Below, in pieces: positions 1-5,986 of a DNA stretch of 6,217 bases. The stretch is from positions 1 to 6,217 of the forward strand of contig JAUXGY010000119.1 of assembly GCA_030621805.1 (NCBI GenBank), written 5' to 3'. The translations under genes and the position numbers were made by a program. Every line of letters starts with the position of its first letter. The stretch's first letter is position 1. The notes under the pieces are model-generated. The model was not told the DNA's origin. It made no database searches and was given only the letters and a program-made list of their open reading frames with translations. This stretch comes from Kiritimatiellales bacterium. Its GTDB lineage: Bacteria; Verrucomicrobiota; Kiritimatiellia; Kiritimatiellales; Pontiellaceae.

Positions 1-480
1 CTTCCGGAACTTGATCGATGCGGAGTTGATGCAGTAGCGGAGGCCGGTTGGCGGGGGGCCATCGGGAAAGACGTGCCCGAGATGGGCATCGCAGGTGTTA
101 CAGATCACTTCGGTACGAGCCATGCCCGCAGAGGTGTCGCGCTTTTCGGTGATCACCTTGTCGTTGACGGGCTTGAAATAGCTCGGCCAGCCGCAGCCCG
201 AATCAAACTTAGTATCAGAAAGGAACAGATCGGTTCCACAGCAAACACAAGAATAGATGCCGAGTTCCTTGTGGTTCCAGTATTCCCCTGTGTAGGGTCG
301 CTCGGTGCCCGCCTGACGGGTGACGCGGTACTGCTCATCGGTCAGCAGAGCTTTCCATTCTGCTTCGGTTTTCTCGAGCGAGGCCGTCTTCTCCAGCTTC
401 TCCGTCATGGTATTCTCCTTTTGGGCACAGGCCACCAATAGACTGATTGCGGCCGTCATTATGAAAATGGTTTTCTTCAT
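1..480 (-). CDS. msrB: Peptide-methionine (R)-S-oxide reductase MsrB, lipoprotein form, 3'-truncated by window edge
   Basis: Reduces methionine-R-sulfoxide in oxidised proteins, normally with thioredoxin as electron donor. 160 residues are visible without a stop; other MsrB proteins end shortly after this point, so little is missing. Residues 1-18 form a lipoprotein signal (MKK, hydrophobic run, lipobox LVAC with C18 as lipidated Cys), which puts this form on the periplasmic side of a membrane. The MsrB domain spans about 37-160. It has zinc-binding pairs C78/C81 and C127/C130, C96 in SGCGWPS at the position of the resolving Cys of two-Cys enzymes, HLGHVFPDG, and catalytic C150 in RYCINSAS. 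The start at 480 has a strong ribosome site (GGAGG, 488-492, spacing 7). A second start at 408 (Met25) is also well placed and would give a form without the signal. The gene is divergent from the HNH gene; I see no convincing promoter in the 88-nt gap. The family call is certain; the localisation is inferred from the lipobox. Confidence 0.96.
   Translation of the reverse strand, partial: MKKTIFIMTAAISLLVACAQKENTMTEKLEKTASLEKTEAEWKALLTDEQYRVTRQAGTERPYTGEYWNHKELGIYSCVCCGTDLFLSDTKFDSGCGWPSYFKPVNDKVITEKRDTSAGMARTEVICNTCDAHLGHVFPDGPPPTGLRYCINSASIKFRK
415..420 (-). promoter_or_regulatory. Internal Shine-Dalgarno site that could start a cytosolic MsrB at Met25
   Basis: On the minus strand AAGGAG (AAAAGGAG counting two further bases) lies six bases before an in-frame ATG at 406-408. 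Translation from there would skip the signal peptide and lipobox Cys and give a protein beginning MTEKLEK, with a short N-terminal lead before the MsrB domain, as cytosolic enzymes have. The six bases also encode Lys-Glu in the linker after the lipidated Cys, so the match could be chance. Confidence 0.5.
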
Positions 481-568
481 GGTCTTTCCTCCATATTGAA
501 GACCGTACAGTTTAGATTATGTTCAAACAAGGCACAACCCTGCTCCGCTATTTGTTTGCGTTTGGATA

Positions 569-895
569 ATGAAGAGCTACATTTCTGGCATGGGTGACTG
601 GATTGATATTAAGAAAGACTCGAGGCATGTGGCTCGCGAACGCGCCAAGGCCAAGGAGCTCCGTAAGAGCGAGTGGTGGAAGCAACAACTTTCCAAGGAA
701 ATCTGCCACTACTGTGGGCAGACATTCGAACCCACCGAACTCACGATGGATCACATCCTGCCCGTCGTGCGTGGTGGGAAGAGTGTAAAAAGCAACTGCG
801 TACCCTGCTGCAAAGAGTGCAACAACGAAAAAAAATACCTCACGCCCGCCGAGATGATCCTGCGCGAGCTGGAGCAGGATAACCCGGGGGATTGA
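569..895 (+). CDS. Small HNH endonuclease
   Basis: A 108-residue protein with a basic, helical N-terminal part (about 12-44, rich in Lys, Arg and Glu, with a WW pair at 36-37) followed by a zinc-stabilised HNH nuclease domain (45-90). Visible motif residues are C47 and C50 (CHYC), D61-H62 (TMDHILP, His as the general base), the GGK turn at 69-71, N76, and C81/C84 (CKEC) followed by N85. This is the HNN variant of the fold, expected to cut DNA with one divalent metal ion. It resembles a compact stand-alone HNH family found in many bacterial chromosomes; I do not know a proven role for it. Neither ATG 569 nor the in-frame ATG at 590 (MGDWIDIKKD) has a good ribosome site. From memory, relatives begin near the WI(D/N)IKKD motif, so 590 may be the true start. 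No intron, intein, restriction-modification or phage gene is adjacent. Its stop lies 6 nt from the stop of the converging exported-protein gene, with no terminator between them. Confidence 0.85.
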   Translation: MKSYISGMGDWIDIKKDSRHVARERAKAKELRKSEWWKQQLSKEICHYCGQTFEPTELTMDHILPVVRGGKSVKSNCVPCCKECNNEKKYLTPAEMILRELEQDNPGD

Positions 896-901
896 TTGCT
901 G

Positions 902-2656
902 CTATTGCTTCCGGACTTTGAGCCGGTAGTAGCCTTGGCTTTCCGAGCCCGCCATGCCGTTGGTGAACGAACCTTGTGGATGGGGAATATTGGCGATGGT
1001 GGTGAAAGAAGGGGGAAGGGAGGGAGCCCACTCAACGTCGTAGGTGCGACCCTCCACGGAAGACCAAGTCAGGCTGCATCCACTAGATCCACATGCAACC
1101 GCCAAAAGGTTTAGCGACGAATCCATGTCCGTTGGGATAGTCCCCAGAAAACATTCCTCGGCATTGCTGTATCCATCCCCGTCGGTATCGACCGACGGGA
1201 CGCAGTCCTCGGCTGTATCGAAATAGATTGTTTCCCAACTGTCGAGCAGGCCATCGCCATCCTTGTCACTGGCTGGGGTATAGGTTGAGAATAGCTCGCT
1301 TTCCCCCGTTGCATCGGCATAGCGGGCGATGAGTTTGGTTTCCGCCAGCCGACTGTTGAGCATGATGTCCCCGCTCCACACGCCACTGGAGAACGCTCCG
1401 CTTGTCCCGGGATCAGCGACAATATGCTGCGCCGGCGCATAGTTTACGGAGACGTTGTCGAAATAGGCCGAAAGGTCCTCGTTGTGTTCCGCTGACGTTG
1501 TAGCGATCAACTTCAGGGTATAGATTCCATTCGTTGGGGGAGTGAAGGTTCCCGCGAGAAAGAACGGATACCAATTACCACTGCTGAGACTGGAGATGCT
1601 CCCCGCATCAATCACCGTCCCGTCAACCTCGATTCGACAGGTCATGAAGCTCGTTATCGGCACTCCGCTATTCTCGAGTGCGCTGCTGACACTAATCGTA
1701 TAGTCTTCTCCTCCAATCAACGAGACCTCCTGCCAAAGTCCGTCTTCGTAATCATGAGGCTCGAACTCAAACGCCCTGCCTGTACCGAAAATCGACTCGC
1801 TTTCCTCTGCTCGATGGTAGCTCCCCTCCACGTTCGGGTCGGGATTTATCGGAGACCAATTAGATTCTGGTCGTGCAAACAACGGTTGTGAAAAATCGCC
1901 ATTCAGACCCGCATCCAGAACCCCATCACTCCATGCAAAAAGTTTAACGGCTTCGTTGAAGGACGTTACTCGTTGCCCCAAACTGTCGACCGCCTCGATC
2001 TGCACGGGGAACGGCACCCCCTTCTGCGGGTCGTCGATTGGACTCCATTCAAAATGGTGGGGGAGCCCGGTGTTCTCATAGATCCAAATATCATCGATGC
2101 AGATATCGCCATTCCAACCAGTTCCCATCTCGGTCCGAATCCGGACTTTCAGGTTGGTCGTCCCTGTATAAAAATTTACCGCGACCTCCCCCTTGTCCCA
2201 AGGGTCATCGTGGGCATCGTGCTGTTGCCCATCCTTAGTGGGGAATTGTGGAATCCAACTGCCGTTATCAAACACTTCCACCCACAGTTTTCCCGTGGAA
2301 GCGCCGTACATGTGGTAGCGGACCGTCATCATGGGATTTTCCAGCGAGCTGATATCGAACTCCGCCTGGAGAATGGCGGCGTCACCACTATGCCCGCTCG
2401 CTCGGGCATACACAAACCAGTCTTGGTCATGCGCGCCGTCCGGCCCCGTATTCCACCATGAATACCATGCTGCATACCACCACCACGACCAGGTTGGCCC
2501 GGAATGCCGCGTCCACTCAAAGTCATGTTCCGGACCCTGTTCCCAACGCCCCATTCCCGACTCAAAACTCTCATGGTATGGAAAGGTATCTGACCAAGTA
2601 TCCGATACGTTGAACAATAAGCACAAACCCACAAATACAATCGTCTTTTTCCCCAT
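902..2656 (-). CDS. Exported multidomain protein: MAM-like, split Ig-like/jelly-roll, EF-hand-like calcium loops
   Basis: A 584-residue protein of unknown specific function, probably on the cell surface or secreted. Residues 1-22 are a Sec signal peptide (MGKKTIVFVGLCLLF, likely cut after TWS). About 25-193 resembles a MAM domain: opening FESGMGRWEQ, then TGPDG, VRYHMYG, GKLWVEV and closing GDICIDDIWIYE. An aromatic block at 56-69 holds seven Trp and two Tyr. At 200-250 begins an immunoglobulin-like repeat (FEWSPIDDPQKGVPFPVQI). A carbohydrate-binding-like jelly roll follows at about 252-404 (NGDFSQP to YFDNVSVNY), and the Ig-like part seems to resume at 405-460. Two perfect EF-hand-like loops follow: DKDGDGLLDSWE (464-475) and DTDGDGYSNAEE (490-501). 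The C-terminal beta module (513-584, LTWSSVEGRTYDVEW to GYYRLKV) resembles those ending many Verrucomicrobia/Kiritimatiellota exported proteins. No catalytic domain is evident, so adhesion or glycan binding is the likely role. ATG 2656 is chosen over in-frame ATG 2671 on ribosome-site evidence. Confidence 0.85.
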   Translation of the reverse strand: MGKKTIVFVGLCLLFNVSDTWSDTFPYHESFESGMGRWEQGPEHDFEWTRHSGPTWSWWWYAAWYSWWNTGPDGAHDQDWFVYARASGHSGDAAILQAEFDISSLENPMMTVRYHMYGASTGKLWVEVFDNGSWIPQFPTKDGQQHDAHDDPWDKGEVAVNFYTGTTNLKVRIRTEMGTGWNGDICIDDIWIYENTGLPHHFEWSPIDDPQKGVPFPVQIEAVDSLGQRVTSFNEAVKLFAWSDGVLDAGLNGDFSQPLFARPESNWSPINPDPNVEGSYHRAEESESIFGTGRAFEFEPHDYEDGLWQEVSLIGGEDYTISVSSALENSGVPITSFMTCRIEVDGTVIDAGSISSLSSGNWYPFFLAGTFTPPTNGIYTLKLIATTSAEHNEDLSAYFDNVSVNYAPAQHIVADPGTSGAFSSGVWSGDIMLNSRLAETKLIARYADATGESELFSTYTPASDKDGDGLLDSWETIYFDTAEDCVPSVDTDGDGYSNAEECFLGTIPTDMDSSLNLLAVACGSSGCSLTWSSVEGRTYDVEWAPSLPPSFTTIANIPHPQGSFTNGMAGSESQGYYRLKVRKQ

Positions 2657-2659
2657 GAT

Positions 2660-2665
2660 TCCCCT
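2660..2665 (-). promoter_or_regulatory. Ribosome binding site that sets the start of the exported protein
   Basis: AGGGGA on the minus strand lies three bases before the ATG at 2654-2656 (four after the core AGGGG). The in-frame ATG five codons upstream (2669-2671) has only AT-rich sequence before it and would sit about 8 nt from the predicted transcription start. Starting at 2656 also gives a cleaner signal peptide (MGKKTIVF). Confidence 0.6.
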
Positions 2666-2685
2666 AGACATTTAATTTACGGGGT

Positions 2686-2713
2686 AGTATGCGCTCTTCA
2701 CAACACTTGTCAA
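2686..2713 (-). promoter_or_regulatory. Sigma-70-type promoter for the exported-protein gene
   Basis: On the minus strand a perfect -35 box TTGACA (2708-2713) is followed after 16 bases by CATACT (2686-2691), four of six matches to TATAAT. Transcription would start near 2679, giving a leader of about 20 nt that contains the AGGGGA ribosome site. A second TATAAT lies slightly upstream (2725-2730) without a recognisable -35 box. The rest of the 164-nt gap back to the exonuclease stop shows no gene and no clear terminator. Confidence 0.6.
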
Positions 2714-2835
2714 TTAGAAGCCGTATTATATTCTTTTCGCGCCTTTCATATATAATGTTTTATGAAATAGGTTCGGTTACATCTTCTTCTTTGGTTGCGA
2801 AGTTGGCCTGGTGCTTTACCTTGTCTGCGCAGCGC

Positions 2836-3444
2836 TTAGAACAAATCCAGCTGATTCGACTGCGGGGCGTATTGCGGGAAGCGCATCTCGCTCTTGCCAA
2901 TCAGGCGGATGAGATCGGCCATGCCGCAAGGTTCTCGGCGCTTCTCCAGGGTTTGAATAATCCGATCGAACAACAACCCACAATAGGTGCTGTCCTCCTC
3001 TGCCCGGTGAAAGGTTCCGCTGGGGAAACCAAAATGCCGAACGAGGGTTCCAAGTTTGTAGTTGGGCAGCCCGGGAAAAACCTTCCTGGCCAGCGGGAGC
3101 GTGTCGAGCACGACACCCGTTGGTGCCGTAGAACGGTGCAACTTTATGTCCTCCAATAAAAACTTAAAATCGAACGGCGCGTTGTGGGCCACCAGCGGAA
3201 GATCTCCACAAAAATCGGCGAAGTCGGCAAGTACTTCGGTTATCTTTGGTTTTCCCGCGACCATTTCGTTGGTGATTCCGTTGACCGCAGAAGCATCGGG
3301 AGGGATGGGGCAACCGGGGTTGATCAGAACTCCATAGCCCTTCACCGCACGGTTTCCATCGAAGAGCACCGCGCCGATTTCCACAATCATATCTTCCTTC
3401 GGTTTGATCCCCGTGGTTTCCAGATCGAATGCAATAAATTTCAT
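2836..3444 (-). CDS. DnaQ-like DEDDh 3'-5' exonuclease with C-terminal clamp-binding motif
   Basis: A 202-residue stand-alone exonuclease of the DNA polymerase III epsilon/DnaQ superfamily, which removes 3'-terminal nucleotides in a two-metal reaction. The acidic metal ligands and the general base are visible: D7 and E9 in FDLETTG (Exo I), D92 in HNAPFDFKFL (Exo II), H146 and D151 in HRAEEDS (Exo III, DEDDh type). LPNYKLGTLVRHFG (127-140) is typical of the PolC/epsilon branch. The domain ends near 170. A short tail then finishes with QLDLF (198-202), which matches the beta-sliding-clamp-binding pentapeptide QL(S/D)LF, so the protein probably docks on the clamp. It may be the replicative proofreading subunit or an auxiliary repair nuclease; no polymerase gene is adjacent, so this cannot be settled here. 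ATG 3444 leads straight into the conserved first strand (KFIAFDLETT), so the start is firm, although no good ribosome site precedes it. A terminator ends just 47 nt upstream. Confidence 0.92.
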   Translation of the reverse strand: MKFIAFDLETTGIKPKEDMIVEIGAVLFDGNRAVKGYGVLINPGCPIPPDASAVNGITNEMVAGKPKITEVLADFADFCGDLPLVAHNAPFDFKFLLEDIKLHRSTAPTGVVLDTLPLARKVFPGLPNYKLGTLVRHFGFPSGTFHRAEEDSTYCGLLFDRIIQTLEKRREPCGMADLIRLIGKSEMRFPQYAPQSNQLDLF

Positions 3445-3491
3445 AATACAGCACCAATAGAGGATGGCTTAGTGTTGCGCCATCAGAATCC

Positions 3492-3531
3492 AAAAATAAA
3501 AAACTCGCCCCGAAACTTCGAGGCGAGCTTT
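3492..3531 (-). terminator. Intrinsic terminator of the secretin gene
   Basis: Starting 22 nt after the secretin stop, the minus-strand RNA can form a stem of about 14 pairs. Its core is CTCGCC (3522-3527) with GGCGAG (3504-3509), extended inward by a G-U and CGA/UCG (loop AGUU) and outward by a G-U and three A-U pairs. A T-rich tract (TTTTTTATTTTT, 3492-3503) follows. The wobble pairs work only in minus-strand RNA and only that side has the long U tract, so it serves the secretin gene. Confidence 0.92.
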
Positions 3532-3553
3532 CCTTAGAACAACAAAGCCGTGT

Positions 3554-5740
3554 CTAGTTGCTGGCCGTGGCCTCGCGTACGGTATCGCGATCATCCTGAC
3601 TCATGCCACGGTCATCGACTTGTTGAGCCTTCACGAGAATCGTGAGGTTTCTCTTCTGGGTTCGCGAACCTTCGGTACGGAAGAGACGTCCGAGATAGGG
3701 GATGTCCCCAAGGAACGGAACTTGGTCGCGGAAGGTTTCGGTACGTTCGCTAACCAACCCACCCATCATGATCGTGTTACCATCCGCGAGGGTAACCTGA
3801 GTCTGGATGGAGCGCAGTTCGAAGAAGGGCATCTTAACGATCAGCGGGGCATTGTCACCGACGATGGCAAGCGTCGTACTGGTGTTTCCGCTCACATCGT
3901 AGGCGTTGGAACCCACCTTGTATTCGTCGAACCCTCTGAACTTGGTAATTTCAGGTTGTAGGTCGAGGTCGATCGTGTTGCTTTCGGCATTTACCATGGG
4001 GGTCACCTTAAGTACAATACCGAGGTCGAAGTCTTCCCAGTCCTGCGGCTTGATGACCGGTGCGGTTTTCTGTCCCGTTTCCACATCCCAGTCTTGCGGG
4101 TAGCGGTGGACTTCAACCACGCGGATGATGGCTTCGTTACCACTTTTCGTGGTAATTTTCGGTGCGGAGAGAATATCGGCAGAACCTTCCTGCTCCATTG
4201 CGGTAATACGCAGATCTAAGTCACCGTTGCCGAAGACCATCGCGGCAGGGCTTCCGCCCATAGCGGCGATAAGACCGGACTGGACGACTCCAAATGCAGT
4301 CGTATTATTCCGTTGGGCAGAACCCAAGACATTTTGTCCTGGTTTGGGAGTCTGAGGGATTTCGGCATAGCCGCTACGCGCGTCGGTATAGATCGGAGTT
4401 GGGAGGGTGGCTTCCCGATACGGATCGTCTGCGCCGGCTGGGTCGCGCGGAGTGCGTGGAACGACATATCCAGACGTCTTGTTGAAATACGTGCCGTCCT
4501 TCATGCCAAATCCTCCGACCGTACCGGAGCCATACATGGTCCAGTCAAACCCGAGTTCTTCCAGTGCACCCTCATTGAACTCAACAAATTTCGTTTCAAT
4601 TTCAACCTGTTGTGAGCGTTCACGGCTGGCTTGGTCTTCCATTTCGTTAAGGAACAAAGCGATGGCTTTAACGTTTTCCTCGGTATTTTTAACATACAGT
4701 TTTTTGGGACCCGAATGGTACTCCGCTTCGGCTCCATCGGGGAAGTCGACGGTCGAGAAAAATGAGGCCACATCCTGTGGTCCGCTTCCGCCAGCAGGTT
4801 CGGAAGAGAAGGAGTCACCAAAGAGGTCGTCTGCCTCGCCACCACCATCGTCGGAGCCGGCAGCAGACATGAGGTGTTCGCCCACTCCGTTGCTAACAGT
4901 GAACGATTTAGTAACCAGCGTTCCGGCTTCAACATAGGCGACCGGCATAATCTCAATCGCGTTCGGTTTAATCTTAAACGTAAGTTTTGCCATTTTTGAA
5001 ACATAGCTTAGTGCTTCGTAGAGGCTCACGTCGCGGATAGAGAGCATAATGCTATTTCCTTCGGCATCAAAGGAGGGATCCATTCCGAGCGGGATCATAT
5101 TCACGCCTTTTCCTTCGGGATCGAGACGGCGGCATGTTTCGGAGAGGAAGAGAATCACGTCTTTGGCACTGGCTTCGTCGCGGAACTCAAGGCTGGGGAT
5201 CATGATCGCCTTGATGCGGTCTTCCATTTGTTGGATAGCAAGGGCGTCGGGATCTTCTTCCTTTTCTTTTTTAGGATCTTCAATCGCGATGAGCACACGC
5301 GGCTCGTCGTTCCACTTCGTTTCTATCTCTTTTATGGATTGGCTACGGGTGGTAACCCGCTTCCTTTCCTCAAGGGATTTGATGCGATTAGCTGTTCGCT
5401 TAAGATGTTTCATGGCATCCGTGTTGTAGGGGTCGATTGCAAGCATGGCCCCAAAAATGGCTTCCGCATTGTCGTAATCTCCAGCGTTGTAGTATGCGAG
5501 ACCCCGCTCGAGCAGATCCCCGTCTGCAACCGGAGCACTTTCTGGTGCGGCAATCGAATCAACGTCCGCAGTTTCAGCGGATTCAACAGCCGCTTCTGGC
5601 TCAACAGCCACTTCCGGAGCGCTCTCGCCGCCGGCTTCATCCATCTGAGCAAAAACATCGTCCATGCTTTCCTGAGCCCGAACGGACTGTGCCACAGCAA
5701 AAAGAACGACCAACAAAGTCGTGATATAAGTTTTAATCAT
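3554..5740 (-). CDS. TPR-containing secretin (type IV pilus / type II secretion outer-membrane channel, Amuc_1098-like)
   Basis: A 728-residue outer-membrane secretin, expected to form a ring-shaped channel for a type IV pilus or type II-like secretion machine. Residues 1-22 are a Sec signal (cut after VRA). 38-73 is an Ala/Glu/Pro-rich acidic linker with a small tandem repeat. A TPR-like helical segment follows at 74-122 (GDLLERGLAYYNAGDYDNAEAIF..AIDPYN), then a charged linker to about 180. 181-266 is an N0/STN-like domain (IPSLEFRDEASAKDVILFL; LSIRDVSLYEALSYV). 276-367 is an N1-like domain (VDFPDGAEAEYHSGPKKLYV, NTEENVKAI) broken by an Asp/Gly/Ser-rich insert at 292-324. The secretin domain starts near 377 (QQVEIETKFVEFNEGALEELGFDW), has a Pro/Tyr-rich loop at 420-470, and closes with the hallmark VPFLGDIPYLGRLF (674-687). 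The ribosome site AGGGGAG lies 5-6 nt before ATG 5740. A 287-nt gap upstream and a strong terminator downstream suggest a one-gene transcript. No pilin, ATPase, PilM/N/O or prepilin peptidase gene is in view, so pilus versus secretion cannot be decided. Confidence 0.93.
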   Translation of the reverse strand: MIKTYITTLLVVLFAVAQSVRAQESMDDVFAQMDEAGGESAPEVAVEPEAAVESAETADVDSIAAPESAPVADGDLLERGLAYYNAGDYDNAEAIFGAMLAIDPYNTDAMKHLKRTANRIKSLEERKRVTTRSQSIKEIETKWNDEPRVLIAIEDPKKEKEEDPDALAIQQMEDRIKAIMIPSLEFRDEASAKDVILFLSETCRRLDPEGKGVNMIPLGMDPSFDAEGNSIMLSIRDVSLYEALSYVSKMAKLTFKIKPNAIEIMPVAYVEAGTLVTKSFTVSNGVGEHLMSAAGSDDGGGEADDLFGDSFSSEPAGGSGPQDVASFFSTVDFPDGAEAEYHSGPKKLYVKNTEENVKAIALFLNEMEDQASRERSQQVEIETKFVEFNEGALEELGFDWTMYGSGTVGGFGMKDGTYFNKTSGYVVPRTPRDPAGADDPYREATLPTPIYTDARSGYAEIPQTPKPGQNVLGSAQRNNTTAFGVVQSGLIAAMGGSPAAMVFGNGDLDLRITAMEQEGSADILSAPKITTKSGNEAIIRVVEVHRYPQDWDVETGQKTAPVIKPQDWEDFDLGIVLKVTPMVNAESNTIDLDLQPEITKFRGFDEYKVGSNAYDVSGNTSTTLAIVGDNAPLIVKMPFFELRSIQTQVTLADGNTIMMGGLVSERTETFRDQVPFLGDIPYLGRLFRTEGSRTQKRNLTILVKAQQVDDRGMSQDDRDTVREATASN
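5579..5614 (-). repeat. 18-bp imperfect tandem repeat in the secretin linker
   Basis: Two 18-base units agreeing at 14 positions encode EVAVEP and EAAVES (residues 43-54) in the acidic linker between signal peptide and TPR. The unit is a whole number of codons, so gain or loss of copies would keep the frame and only change linker length. Confidence 0.6.
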
Positions 5741-5764
5741 TTTCTCTCCCCTCTATTTATTTAC

Positions 5765-5804
5765 TTTAAGCACTGCTTTAACCGCGATTCATCAGGGTTC
5801 GCGG
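5765..5804 (-). promoter_or_regulatory. Dyad plus GC hairpin in the secretin leader
   Basis: Two adjacent symmetric elements lie 25-64 nt before the secretin ATG. The first is a 17-bp dyad (5765-5781, TTTAAGCACTGCTTTAA) centred on one base with a single mismatched pair, shaped like an operator site. The second is a stem CCGCGA (5782-5787) with TCGCGG (5799-5804) around an 11-nt loop. Either could affect secretin expression if it lies in or near the promoter or 5' leader. I found no convincing -35/-10 pair between 5741 and 5986, and no small gene there. A further five-base inverted repeat occurs at 5891-5907. Confidence 0.3.
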
Positions 5805-5986
5805 GCAATGCTCACCAACAACTAATAACCCTATACCTTATTTAACACCATTCAGGCCACCTATGAACAAACCCTTCCCTTCGGCAACCTTTCCTGCTTC
5901 GGAGGAACTCTGCAATCCAAACACAGGCTCCTACCAACTACCGTTGCTTCCTTCTTAGATATAACAACCCACACAAGTTACCTATT

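Noticed and set aside
828..835. Run of eight A in the HNH gene as a possible phase-variation or frameshift site
   Set aside because: It encodes ordinary Glu-Lys-Lys codons after the catalytic residues, and eight A is not rare enough to claim a switch.
896..930. CCGG-loop-CCGG hairpin between the convergent HNH and exported-protein genes as a shared terminator
   Set aside because: Only four pairs and no U tract on either strand.
1973..2461. Plus-strand open frame of 162 codons inside the exported-protein gene
   Set aside because: It is antisense to the conserved MAM-like and Ig-like motifs, shows no domain or signal of its own and no ribosome site; a shadow of the real gene.
2689..3159. Plus-strand open frame of 156 codons across the exonuclease promoter side
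   Set aside because: Most of it is antisense to the exonuclease catalytic domain; the translated sequence has no recognisable family pattern.
5790..5825. Sigma-54-like promoter (TGG...TTGC) upstream of the secretin
   Set aside because: The GG-to-GC spacing is 8 bases instead of the required 10.
5228..5845. Plus-strand open frame of 205 codons opposite the secretin N-terminus
   Set aside because: It runs antisense to the signal peptide, TPR and linker, and its composition simply mirrors those codons; no ribosome site.
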